From the NCBI RefSeq assembly GCF_036370855.1, contig NW_026991466.1, forward strand, positions 62,001 through 126,000: a stretch of 64,000 bases of DNA, in the 5' to 3' direction. Both the position numbers and the translations under genes were made by a program. The stretch comes from Dromaius novaehollandiae (Eukaryota > Chordata > Aves > Casuariiformes > Dromaiidae). The notes beneath the pieces are model-generated. The model saw only the letters and a list, made by a program, of their open reading frames with translations. It was not told where the DNA came from and did not search any database. Positions 10,201 through 19,700 of this stretch are shown piece by piece (positions within the stretch are counted from its first letter, which is position 1; the number at the start of each line of letters is the position of its first letter).

Positions 10201-12621
10201 TCTGGGGAAGGGCCCAGGCGTCCGGGGGGTGGGGCCCAGGCGTCCGGAAATGGGGCCCAGGTGTCCGGGGGAAGGGCCCAGGCGTCCGGGGGGCGGGGCC
10301 CAGGCGTCCGGGGAAGGGCCCAGGCGTCCGGGGAAGGGCCCAGGCGTCCAGGGAAGGGGCCCAGGCGTCCGGGGTCGGGGCCCAGGCGTCCGGGGGGCGG
10401 GGCACAGGCGTCCGGGGAAGGGCCCAGGCGTCCGGGGAGCGGGGCCCAGGTGTCCGGGGAAGGGGCCCAGGCATCCGGGGGGCGGGGCCCAGGCGTCCGG
10501 GAAAGGGCCCAGGCGTCCGGGAAAGGGGCCCAGGCGTCCGGGAAAGGGCCCAGGCGTCCAGGGGAAGGGCCCAGGCGTCCGGGGGGCGGGGCCCAGGCGT
10601 CCGGGGGGGGCCCCACCTGGCAGTAGGGCTGGCTGCAGACCACCTTGACGCGGTCCCAGGGGCGGCGGGCGGCGGCGGGCGCCAAGGCCCCGGGGCCGAA
10701 GACCCGCACCCGCCGCAGCCCCGTCCCCGCCCGGCTCTCCGCAGGCGTCAGCAGCGCCGCCGCCGGCAGCAGCACCTGGGGGGGGGGGGGGCAGAGGGGG
10801 GGTCAGGGGGGGCGCGACCCCCCCCCCCCCCGGGACCCCCCCCCGGGACCCACCTCGAAGGCGTCGCCCGGTGCCGCCGCCGCCGCCCCCGCCAGCACCT
10901 CCACGAAGGCCGAGCCGTCGTTGCCCACCTCCACGCGCTGCACCCGGGCCTCGCGCGCGAACTGCGGGGCCCCGGCGTCCGGGCGGGGGGGGGGGCAGGG
11001 GTCAGCGATGGGCTCGTGCTGACCCCCCCCCCGCCCCCGGCTTGGTTTGGGGTAGGGGGGAGGAAACGTCCCCCCCACCGGGGGGCCCAGGCATCCGGGG
11101 AGCCACCCCAAGGGGCCCAGGCGTCTGGGGAGCCCTACGAGAGGCCCAGGCATCCGGGGAACAGGGGGCCCAGGAGTCCGGGGAGACCCCTTAAAAGGGG
11201 CCCAGGCGTCCGGGGAGCCCACCCCAGGGGGCCCAGGCGTCTGGGGAACCCACCCCTGGGGGCCCAGGCGTCCGGGAACCCACCCCAAGGGGCCCAGGAG
11301 TCCGGGGAACCTGTTCCAGGGGGCCCAGGCGTCCGGGGAACCCACCCCCGGGGGCCCAGGCGTCTGGGGAGCCACCCCAAGGGGCCCAGGTGTCTGGGGA
11401 ACCCACCCCCGGGGGCCCAGGCGTCCGGGGAGCCACCTGAAGGGGCCCAGGCGTCCGGGGAACGGGGGGGCCCAGGAGTCCAGGGACACCCCTTAAAAGG
11501 GACCCGGGTGTCTGGGAAACTCCCACGAGGGGCCCAGGCGTCCGGGGACCTGCCCTGGGGGGCCCAGGAGTCCGGGGAGACACCTCAAGGGGCCCAGGCG
11601 TCCGGGAACCCACCGTGAGGGGCCCAGGCGTCCGGGGAAGGTTGCCCACCCCCACCCCCGGGGGCCCAGGCGTCCGGGGACGCCCCTCGAAAGGGACTCG
11701 GGTGTCCGGGGAGCCTCTATGAGGGGCCCAGGAGTCCGGGGACCTGCCCCAAGGGGCCCAGGTGTCCGAGGACCCCCCCCCCGCTCCCCCCAGGGGCCCC
11801 GGTGTCCCCCTCCCCCCACCCCCACGGGCCCTGGGGTCCGGGGACGCCCCTCAGAAGGGGCCCAGGCGTCCGGGAACCCGCCATGGGGGGCCCAGGCGTC
11901 CGGGGGAGCCCCCCCGCCCCCCCCCAGAGGGCCCAGGCGTCCGGGGCACCTGCAGGACGACGCAGATCTGCCGCTCGCCCGCCCGGGCCCCCCGCCAGGG
12001 CCGGTAGCTCTCGGGTCGCAGCAGGTTCTCGGCGCAGTGGGTCTGGGGGCGGGGCCTCAGAGCCACGCCCCCTCTGTCTGGCCACGCCCCCCGGCCCGGC
12101 CACGCCCCCTCCTCGGCCTCCTCCCCCAAACAAGATGGCCGCCAGCTTCCCCCACAGCGTCCCAGGTAGGAACGGCCATGCCCACAGGGGTGGCCACGCC
12201 CCCTCGGCACAACCCCGCCCCTTCTCGGGAGGCCACGCCCCCTCGGGATGGCCACGCCCCCATTGTCTCCCCCCCCATCCCTTGGATGGTCCCACGCAGC
12301 TGGGCTGGCCCCGCCCCCGCGTAGCCCCGCCCCCAGGTCTGTCCCCGCCCCCTTTTCTATGGCCCCACCCCCTCACGATGGAGCCAACCGCCCCGCCCAC
12401 TCCCAAGGAAGAAGGCGGGCTCCGCCCTCGGCCACGCCCCCCGTGACGGCCACGCCCCCCGTGAGCGGCCTTCCCGCCCCCCCCCCGCAGCCCGGGACAG
12501 TGGAGCCGCCCCCCGCCGCCGCCCCCCGGAGCCGTGGAGCCGCCCGGCGCCGGCGCCCGCGCCCGCTCACCGGGTCGGAGCTGCTGACCGACACCACATG
12601 CTGCAGCTCGATCTCCGGCAT
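4267..12621 (-). CDS. XRCC1: XRCC1, single-strand-break repair scaffold protein
   Basis: Nuclear scaffold that binds DNA polymerase beta, PARP1, PNKP and DNA ligase III during base-excision and single-strand-break repair. Sixteen coding exons (minus): 12571-12621, 11950-12042, 10854-10961, 10617-10775, 9716-9787, 8804-8903, 8089-8183, 7752-7981, 6465-6581, 5767-5863, 5594-5654, 5446-5491, 5270-5361, 4888-4978, 4699-4774, 4267-4380. They make one 533-residue frame (human 633; the linkers are shorter). The start MPEIELQHVVS matches human MPEIRLRHVVS. The N-terminal domain spans about 1-175 (GNDGSAFVEVL, WDRVKVVCSQPY, FGLSFLRFHSP). BRCT1 is about 262-345 (VVVLSGFENPLR, YRPDWTPDSTHLV). The CK2/FHA-partner site ESGDTEDELRR is near 400. 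BRCT2 is about 441-533 (FFLYGDF, SFVRPRW), ending VVPRA. The minisatellite-like stretch 7889-7904 is translated within exon 8. Confidence 0.98.
4385..4690. repeat. GGGGCCCAGGCGTCC minisatellite, XRCC1 intron 15
   Basis: About 15 units between exons 15 and 16. Variants include GGCCCAGGAGACCGTGGAG and GGCCCAGGAGTCCAGGGAG, each present twice in the same order, which suggests a secondary duplication of about 170 bp. Confidence 0.92.
4995..5265. repeat. GGGGCCCAGGCGTCC minisatellite, XRCC1 intron 13
   Basis: About 13 units fill the intron between exons 13 and 14. Smaller one- or two-unit remnants sit in introns 10-12 (5400-5435, 5520-5540, 5682-5720). Confidence 0.9.
5880..6455. repeat. Roughly 30-bp CCAAGCCCCTCCCA / GTGTGGCC repeat, XRCC1 intron 9
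   Basis: Units such as GGGGGTGTGGCCTCCCCAAG alternate with CCCCACCCCC. The GTGTGGCC/CCACGCCC cores look like KLF/SP boxes. The repeat resembles the GGCCACGCCCC repeat in intron 1. Confidence 0.8.
6610..7745. repeat. GGACGCCTGGGCCCCTCC minisatellite (reverse orientation), XRCC1 intron 8
   Basis: A 1.1-kb array of about 55 units. On the plus strand it reads GGACGCCTGGGCCCCTCCC, opposite to most arrays here. Variant units CAGACCCCAGGACCCCTCCC and GGACTCCTGGGCCC give a higher-order period of roughly 80-100 bp. Confidence 0.93.
8205..8800. repeat. GGGGCCCAGGCGTCC minisatellite with C-rich spacers, XRCC1 intron 6
   Basis: About 22 units separated by C runs. The array runs up to the exon 6 donor GTGCGCCGGACGCC. 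A small reverse-orientation cluster (about 8008-8085) sits in intron 7. Confidence 0.9.
8906..9715. repeat. GGGCAGTTATGGGGCTGGG array with copies of the XRCC1 exon 5 donor
   Basis: The array's units are GGGGGCAGTTATGGGGCTGG and GGGCAGCTATGGGGC. In the exon-proximal half, five units (near 9307, 9339, 9428, 9514 and 9589) carry GCAGCTCACYRGGGCCGGGG. On the sense strand this is the end of exon 5 (CCCCGGCCCYR) with its donor GTGAGC. The real junction is at 9715/9716. Confidence 0.88.
9800..10612. repeat. GGGCCCAGGCGTCCGGGGAAG minisatellite, XRCC1 intron 4
   Basis: About 38 units, very regular between 10040 and 10600 (period 20-21 bp), ending against the exon 4 donor. Confidence 0.94.
11080..11945. 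repeat. Roughly 29-bp GGGGCCCAGGCGTCCGGGGA minisatellite, XRCC1 intron 2
   Basis: About 28 units with a longer period than elsewhere (GGGGCCCAGGCGTCCGGGGA plus ACCCACCCC or GCCACCCCA), ending at the exon 2 donor. Confidence 0.92.
12045..12470. repeat. GGCCACGCCCC repeat, XRCC1 intron 1
   Basis: More than a dozen GGCCACGCCCC or GCCCCGCCC boxes (KLF/SP-type cores) just inside the first intron. A YY1-like AAGATGGCCGCC lies at about 12133. It could add to promoter activity. Confidence 0.75.
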
Positions 12622-13250
12622 CGCCGCCCGCTCCCGCTCCCGCTCCCGCCGCCCGGAAACGCAGTGCCGCCGCCGCGCCGCCGCCGGAAGCCGCTCTGTG
12701 CTGCCCGGTCCTCCCGGCCGCACCGCGCAGGCGCCAGGCAGGGCGGGCCGCTCCCCCAGTCCCGCGAGCGGAAGCCGCTCTGCGCTGCAGGTCCGCCAGC
12801 TCTATGGCGCGCCGGTCCTCCCAGCCGCACTGCGCAGGCGCATGGCTTCCCCAGGAGGCGCCGCGCGACTCTCCCCAACCTCGCGAGCGGAAGCCGCTCT
12901 ACGCTGCCGGTCCTCCCAGCTCTATGGCGCGCCGGTCCGCCCACCGCACCGCGCAGGCGCGCTGACCTCCCCCGGGGGCGGGGCGCGATTCGCAGGCGCT
13001 TTCCCGCCCTCAGCGCCGCGCATGCGCACTCCCCTCCCTGCCCCTCCGCAGCCTCTGACGTCACGGCAGCGGGACATGACGTCACCAGCCGCGTGCTCTT
13101 TCCCTCAGCAACAAGCCACGCGCGCAGCGAACAGCTCGTGACGTCACCAGGTCGTCAGCGAGCCCCCAAATCCCCCCCCCGGGTTGCGGCGGGGGCAGTT
13201 GGGGCCGGGGGGGGATTTACCCCCCGGGGGGGGGCAGTGATGACGTCAGA
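12622..13250 (-). promoter_or_regulatory. XRCC1 promoter region with three promoter repeats, NRF1 and CRE sites
   Basis: Upstream of the XRCC1 ATG are three roughly 100-bp repeats (about 12686-12970), each with GCGAGCGGAAGCCGCTCT and a nearby GCGCAGGCGC. Then come a perfect NRF1 site GCGCATGCGC (13018-13027) and four perfect CRE palindromes TGACGTCA at 13056-13063, 13077-13084, 13139-13146 and 13241-13248. The CpG-island character supports a housekeeping promoter. Upstream in-frame ATGs exist, but homology puts the start at 12619-12621. Confidence 0.75.
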
Positions 13251-13271
13251 GGGCGGGTTCCTCTTTTCGGC

Positions 13272-13277
13272 TTTATT
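13272..13277 (-). terminator. SMG9 polyadenylation signal AATAAA
   Basis: The plus strand reads TTTATT, so AATAAA on the sense strand, about 500 bases past the SMG9 stop codon. This makes 13778 down to about 13255 the 3' UTR. Confidence 0.8.
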
Positions 13278-13319
13278 TCGTGTGGTTCGGGGGGCCCCGG
13301 ACGCCTGGGCCCCCCTCGG

Positions 13320-13770
13320 CGGGCTTTCGGGGCTGTTTCGGGGCGGTTTGGGGCAGTTCCGGAACTTTCTGGGCCGTTCTGGAGCGTTCCCGGGCCGTTT
13401 TGGGGCAGTTTGGGGCGGTTTTGGGGCAGTTTGGGGACTGCAGGCTCCTCTGGGGCCATTTTGGGTCATTTGGGGCCATTTCACCCCCCCCGGCGCCTTT
13501 TTGGGGGGTTCTGGGGGGTTCCAGGCCCCTCCAGGCCGTTCCGGGGCCGTTTTGGGGTGGTTTGGGCCGTTTTGGGGTGGTTTGGGCCATTCCAGGGCTG
13601 TTTTGGGGCAGTTTGGGCCATTCCAGGCTGTTCTGGGTCTGTTTTTGGGCTGTTTGGGCCATTCCAGGGCCATTTTGGGGCAGTTTGGGGCGATTTGGGC
13701 TGTTCCAGGGCTGGTTTGGGGCAGTTGGGGCCGTTCCGGGGCCGTTTTGGGGCGTTTTGGGGCCGTTCCG
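13320..13770. repeat. GGGGCAGTTTGGGGC / GGGCCATTCC repeat in SMG9 3' UTR
   Basis: A minisatellite of roughly 10-bp subunits (TTTTGGGGCAGTTTGGGGCC and the like) spans almost the whole 3' UTR. A related ACTGCCCCAAA repeat occurs at 29110-29590. Confidence 0.85.
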
Positions 13771-13775
13771 GGCGC

Positions 13776-16700
13776 TCAGGCCAGCAGCCGGCTGTACTCG
13801 GCCAGCGCCGACGACTTCTTCACCCCGTCCCAGATGCGGGCGGCGTAGTGGAACCTGCCCAGTACAGACCAGTATGGCCCAGTGCCCCCCAGTGTGGCCC
13901 AGGGTCCCCCCCAGTGCCCCCCAGTCTCCCCCAGTGCCTCCCAGTCCCCTCTAATGCCCCCCAGTCCCTCTCCCAGTGCTTCCCAGTACCTCCACGCCCC
14001 TCCCAGTTGCCTTCCCAATGCCTCCCACTCCCTCCCAGTGCCTCCCCATCCCTCCCAGTGCCCCCCAGTCCATCCCAACGCCCCCAGTTCCCCTCCCAGT
14101 CCCTCCCAGTTCCCTCCCAGTGCCCCCCAGTAGCCTTCCAATCCATCCCAGTGGCCCCAGCCCCCCCCAGTGCTTTCCAGTACCTCCCAGTTCCCTCCCA
14201 GTGCCCCCAGCTCCCCTCCCAGTGCCTCCCAGTGCCCCCAGTCCCCCTCTCAGTGCCTCCCAGTGCCCCCCCAATCCATCCCAATGTCCCCAGTCCCCTC
14301 CCAGTCCCCTCCCAGTGCCTCCCCATCCCTCCCAGTCCCCTTTCAATGCCCCCAGCCCCCCTCCCAGTGCTTCCCAGTACCTCCCAGTTGCTTCCCAGTG
14401 CCCCCAGCCCCCCTCTCAGTGCCTCCAAGTGCCTCCCAGTGCCCCCACTCCCCTTCCCAGTGCCTCCCAGTGCCCCCATTGCCCCCCCAATCCATCCCAA
14501 TGCCCCAAGCCCCCCCTCCCAGTGCCCCCAGCCCCCTCCCAGTGCCTCCCAGTGCCCCCAGTGCGGCGGGGCGCCCTCACCAGTTCCTCTCGGTGAGGAG
14601 GGTGTGGGAGAGCTGGGCCCGGGCGGCCGCCAGCACCCGCCCGCGCAGCCGGGCCAGGAGGGTCCCGAAGGCGCCGTGGCCCCGGTACGGGGGGAGCAGC
14701 GGGAAGAGCGGCCCCCCCCCGGGCGCTGCCCCCCCCCCCACGTCAGCCGCGCCGGACGCCTGGGCCCCCCCGGACGCCTGGGCCCCTCCTGGACACCTGG
14801 ATCCCCCCCGGACGCCTGGGCCCCCCCGGACGCCTGGGCCCCTCCTGGACACCTGGGCCCCTCCCCGGACGCCTGGGCCCCTCCCCGGACACCTGGCCCC
14901 CCCCCGGACGCCTGGGCCCCTCCCCGGATGCCTGGGCCCCCCCCGGACACCTGGGCCCCTCCCCGGACGCCTGGGCCCCCCCGGACGCCTGGGCCCCTCC
15001 CCGGATGCCTGGGCCCCTCCCCGGACGCCTGGGCCCCTCCCAGATGCCTGGGCCCCTCCTGGATGCCTGCCCCCCCCCCGAACACCTGGGCCCCCCCGGA
15101 CGCCTGGGCCCCCCGGACGCCTGGGCCCCTCCCGGATGCCTGGGCCCCTCCCCAGACACCTGGGCCCCTCCCCAGACACCTGGGCCCCTCCCCTGCCCAT
15201 CTGTGACTCCCCGGACGCCTGGGCCCCCCCTCCCCACTCCCATCCCCCTGCCTCCCCCCCCCGCCCGGCCCGCCCGGACGCCGGGGCCCTCACCAGCGCG
15301 GGGGGGGGCGTCCTCGCCCTCGGCCTCCAGCAGCGGCAGCAGGAAGAGATTCACCTCCGTCTCCACAAAGTCCTCGGGGAGCCCCGGGAAGAGCCCGCAG
15401 TCCAGCATGGAGAGCGCCCCTGCGGGCCCAGGCGTCCGGGGGTGGGCCCAGGCGTCCGGGGAGGGGGTTCAGGCGTCCGGGGGGGGCCCAGGCGTCCGGG
15501 GAGGGGGTTCAGGCGTCCGGGGGGGGCCCAGGCGTCCGGGGAGGGGGTTCAGGCGTCCGGGGGGGGGCCCAGGCGTCCGGGGAGGGGCCCAGGCGTCCGG
15601 GGGGGGCCCAGGTGTCCGGGGAGGGGCCCAGGCGTCCGGGGAGGGGGCCCAGGCGTCCGGGGGGGCTCAGGTGTCCCGGGGAAACCCAGGGGACCAGGGA
15701 AGGGACCCCCCCACCCAGGGGCTCAGGTGTCCGGGGGGCGGGACCAGGGATCTGGGAGGGGCCCAGGCGTCCGGGAGGGGCCCAGGCGTCCGCAGCAGGA
15801 CCCACCCCCCCCTCCGTGGGCCCAGGTGTCCAGAGCAGGAACCCCCCCCCCCCCCACTGGGGCCCAGGCGTCCGGGAGGGGCCCAGGTGTCCGGGGCAGG
15901 GACCCCCCCCCCCCAGGGGCCCAGGCGTCCGGGGAGGGGCCCAGGTGTCCGGGGCAGGGACCCCCCCCCCCCAGGGGCCCAGGCGTCCGGGAGGGGCCCC
16001 GGCGTCCGGGCCGCACCCTTGTACTTGAGGTGCGAATGCGCCATGAGCCGGTCGAGCACCAGGTGCATCTGCCGCAGGCGCCGGGGGCAGAAGGCCTCGG
16101 CCCGGGCCTTGTTCTGCAGGAACACTGGGGGGGGGGACACGGGGGGGCCGTGGGGCAGGTGTGGGGCAGCCATGGGGCAGGGGGGGGCCTTGTTCTGCAG
16201 GAACACTGGGGGGGGACACGGGGGTCCGTGGGGCAGCTGTGAGGCACCGTGGGTTGCTATGGGTTGGTATGGGGTGTCTGTGGGTCACTATGGGTCGCTA
16301 TGGGGCAGGCTCACCGAGGTGGGGGGTAGTACTGCTATGGGTCGCTATGGGTCGCTATGGGTCGCTATGGGGCAGGCTCACCCAGGTGGGGGTAGTACTA
16401 TTATGGGTCGCTATGGGTCGCTATGGGGCAGGCTCACCCAGGTGGGGGTAGTACTGCTATGGGTCGCTGGGGGTCGCTGTGGGTCGCTATGGGGCAGGCT
16501 CACCCAGGTGGGGGTAGTACTGCTATGGGTCGCTATGGGTCGCTATGGGTCACTATGGGTCGCTATGGGGCAGGCTCACCCACGTGGGGGTAGTACTGCT
16601 ATGGGTCGCTATGGGTCACTATGGGTCGCTATGGGGCAGGCTCACCCAGGTGGGGGTAGTACTGCTATGGGTTGCTATGGGTCGCTATGGGGCAGGCTCA

Positions 16701-19700
16701 CCCACGTGGGGGTAGTACTGCTATGGGTCGCTATGGGTCGCTATGGGTCGCTATGGGGCAGGCTCACCCAGGTGGGGGTAGTACTGCTATGGGTCGCTAT
16801 GGGTCGCTATGGGTCGCTATGGGGCAGGCTCACCCAGGTGGGGGTAGTACTGCTATGGGTCGCTATGGGTCGCTATGGGGCAGGCTCACCCAGGTGGGGG
16901 TAGTACTGCTATGGGTCGCTGTGGGTCGCTATGGGGCAGGCTCACCCAGGTGGGGGTAGTACTGCTATGGGTCGCTATGGGTCGCTATGGGGCAGGCTCA
17001 CCCAGGTGGGGGTAGTACTGCTATGGGTCGCTATGGGTCGCTATGGGGCAGGCTCACCCAGGTGGGGGTAGTACTCGGCGGCCTCGTCGGGGCCGGCGGC
17101 GCCGCTGGGCTCGTGGCTGGGGGACGGTGTCGACGGCTTCACCATCTCGGCCGTCTGCAGGAACCTGCGCGGGGAACACCCGGAAACAACACCGTCACGG
17201 GGGGACAACACCCGGAAACAACACCGTCACGGGGGCACAACACCCGGAAACAACACCGTCACGGGGTGGGGGAAGGACACCCGGAAACAACACCGTCACC
17301 AGGGACGACACCCGGAAACAACACCCAGATGACACCCGGGGACAACTCTGGGACAACACCGTCACCAGCGGTGGGGACGACACCCAGACAACACCGTCAC
17401 GGGGGGGACGACACCCAGAAACAACAACGTCACAGGGGGGATGACACCCGGACAACACTGTCATGGGGGAACGACACCCAGACAACACTGTCACCAGCGG
17501 TGCAGATGACACCCGGAAACAACACCGTCACAGGGGGGACGACACCCGGACAACACTGTCAGGGGGGGGGGGGGGATGACACCGGGATGACACTGTTACG
17601 GGGAGGGGGGGAGACAACAACCGGAAACAACACCCGGATGACAGCTGGGGACCACACCAGGACGACACCGTCACCCACAGAGGGGACGACACCCAGACAA
17701 CGCTGTCACGGGGGGGACAACACCAGGACAACAGCATCAGCACTGAGACAACCACATCAGCAACAGGCAGACAACAGCTGGGACAACACCATCAGCACCG
17801 GAGACAACCGCAAAGGCAACCGCGTTAGCACCGGGGACAACCGGGGACCATGGGGGCCGTGGGGCAGCAGTGGGGCTGGGCTGGGGCCATGGGACAGGGC
17901 TGGGTGCCGTGGGGCAGCTATGGAGGGGCTGTGGGGCAGCTGTGGGGGGCTGGACTGGGGCCGTGGGGCAGCCGTGGGGCCGGGCTGGGGGCCGTGGGGC
18001 AGCTGTGGGGCTGGGTTGGGGCTGTGGGGGGGCTGTGGGGCAGCCGTAGGGAGCCAGGGGAAGCCATGGGGGGCTGTGGGGGGCTATGGGGCAGCCATGG
18101 GGGGCCGTGGAGGCAGCCGTGGGGCCGGGCTGGGGCCGTGGGGCAGCCATAGGGAGCCAGGGGAGGCTGTGGGGCGGCCGTGGGGCGGCCGTGGGGGTCA
18201 CAGGGAGGCCGTGGGGCAGCTGTGGGGCCGGGCAGGGGGCCATGGGGCAGCTGTGGGGAGCCGTGGGGTGGCCGTGGGGGTCATGGGGAGGCCGTGGGGC
18301 AGCCGTGGGGCAGCTGTAAGGAGCCGTGGGGGGCTGTGGGACGCCGTGGGGGGCTGTGGGACGCTGTGGGGCAGCCGTGGGGCAGCCGTGGGGCTGGACT
18401 GGGGCCGTGGGGCAGCCATAGGGAGCCAGGGGAGGCCGTGGGGAGGCCGTGGGGCAGCTGTAAGGAGCCATGGGGGGCTGTGGGATGCCGTGGGGCAGCC
18501 GTGGGGTGGCCGTGGGGCAGCCGTGGGGCGGCCGTGGGGCGGCACCTGTAGAGGCTGAGGTCGGTGAACCAGTCCTGCACCACCAGCACCACGTGGCAGA
18601 CGGTGAAGAGGAAGGCGGCCATCTGCAGCGACTGCGTGTGGGGCAGCCGGGGGGTCAGCGCGACCCACGGCGACCCACGGCGACCCACCGCCCCCCCCCC
18701 ATCCCCCCGGAGCTGTGGGGCAGGCCGGGACCCCACCCCCCCGGTACCCTGCTATTAACGTGCTATTAATGGGCTATTAACGTGTTATTAGCATGTTATT
18801 AGCGTGTTATTAGCGTGCAATTGGCACGTTATTGCTGCGTTATTAGAGCGTCATTAGCGGGTTATTAGCACGTTATTATTAGCGCGTGATTAAGTCATTA
18901 TTAGCGTGTTGCATTATTAGTGCGTCATTAGTGCATCATTAGCACGTCATTAGTGCGTCATTAGCACATCATTAGTGTGTCATTAGCCCATTATTAGGGC
19001 GTCATTAGTGGGTTATTAGCACGTCATTAGGGCGTCATTAGCGTGTCATTAGCAGATTATTAGGGGGTCGTTAGCGTGTCGTTAGTGGGTCATTAGCGGG
19101 TTATTAGGCCGTAATTAGCACGTCATAACTTTATCATTAGTGTGTAATTGGTGTGTCATTAGCCCATTATTAGAGCGTCATTAGCGGATCGTTAGCGGGT
19201 TATTAGTGGGTCGTTAGCACGTCATTAGCACATCATTAGCACATCATTAGCACGTCATCAGCGCATCATTAGCGGGTCGTTAGCGCGTCCTTAGGGTGTC
19301 ATTAGCGCGTCATGAGTGCGTTATTAGCACATTGTTAGGTCGTCATTAGCGTGTTGTTAGTGGGTCATTAGTGGGTTATTAGGCGATTACTAGCGCATCA
19401 TTAGCGGGTCATTAGCGGGTTATTAGGTGATTATTAGCAGGTTATTAGCCAATCATTAGCGGGTTATTAGGTGATTATTAGTGGGTTATTAGTGCGTCAC
19501 TAGCAGGTTATTAGCAGGTCATTAGGGGGTCATTAGCACGTGATTAGCGGGTTATTAGCGGGTCGCTGGTGGGTTATTAGTGGGTCGTTAGCGAGTTATT
19601 AGCGGGTCATTAGCGGGTTATTAGCAGGTTATTAGCGAGTCATTAGCGCGTCATTAGGAGGTCATTACCGGGTTATTAGCGGGTCATTTAGCTGGTCATT

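Noticed and set aside
12622-12723. An upstream in-frame ATG for XRCC1 at 12721-12723
   Set aside because: Homology places the start at MPEIELQHVVS (12619-12621), and the intervening residues are Arg-rich promoter sequence.
16300-17057. The SMG9 exon 9 copies as true 16-base microexons
   Set aside because: Each has AG before and GT after, but no pyrimidine tract precedes the AG, and inclusion would shift the frame. They are better read as decoy donors until RNA shows otherwise.
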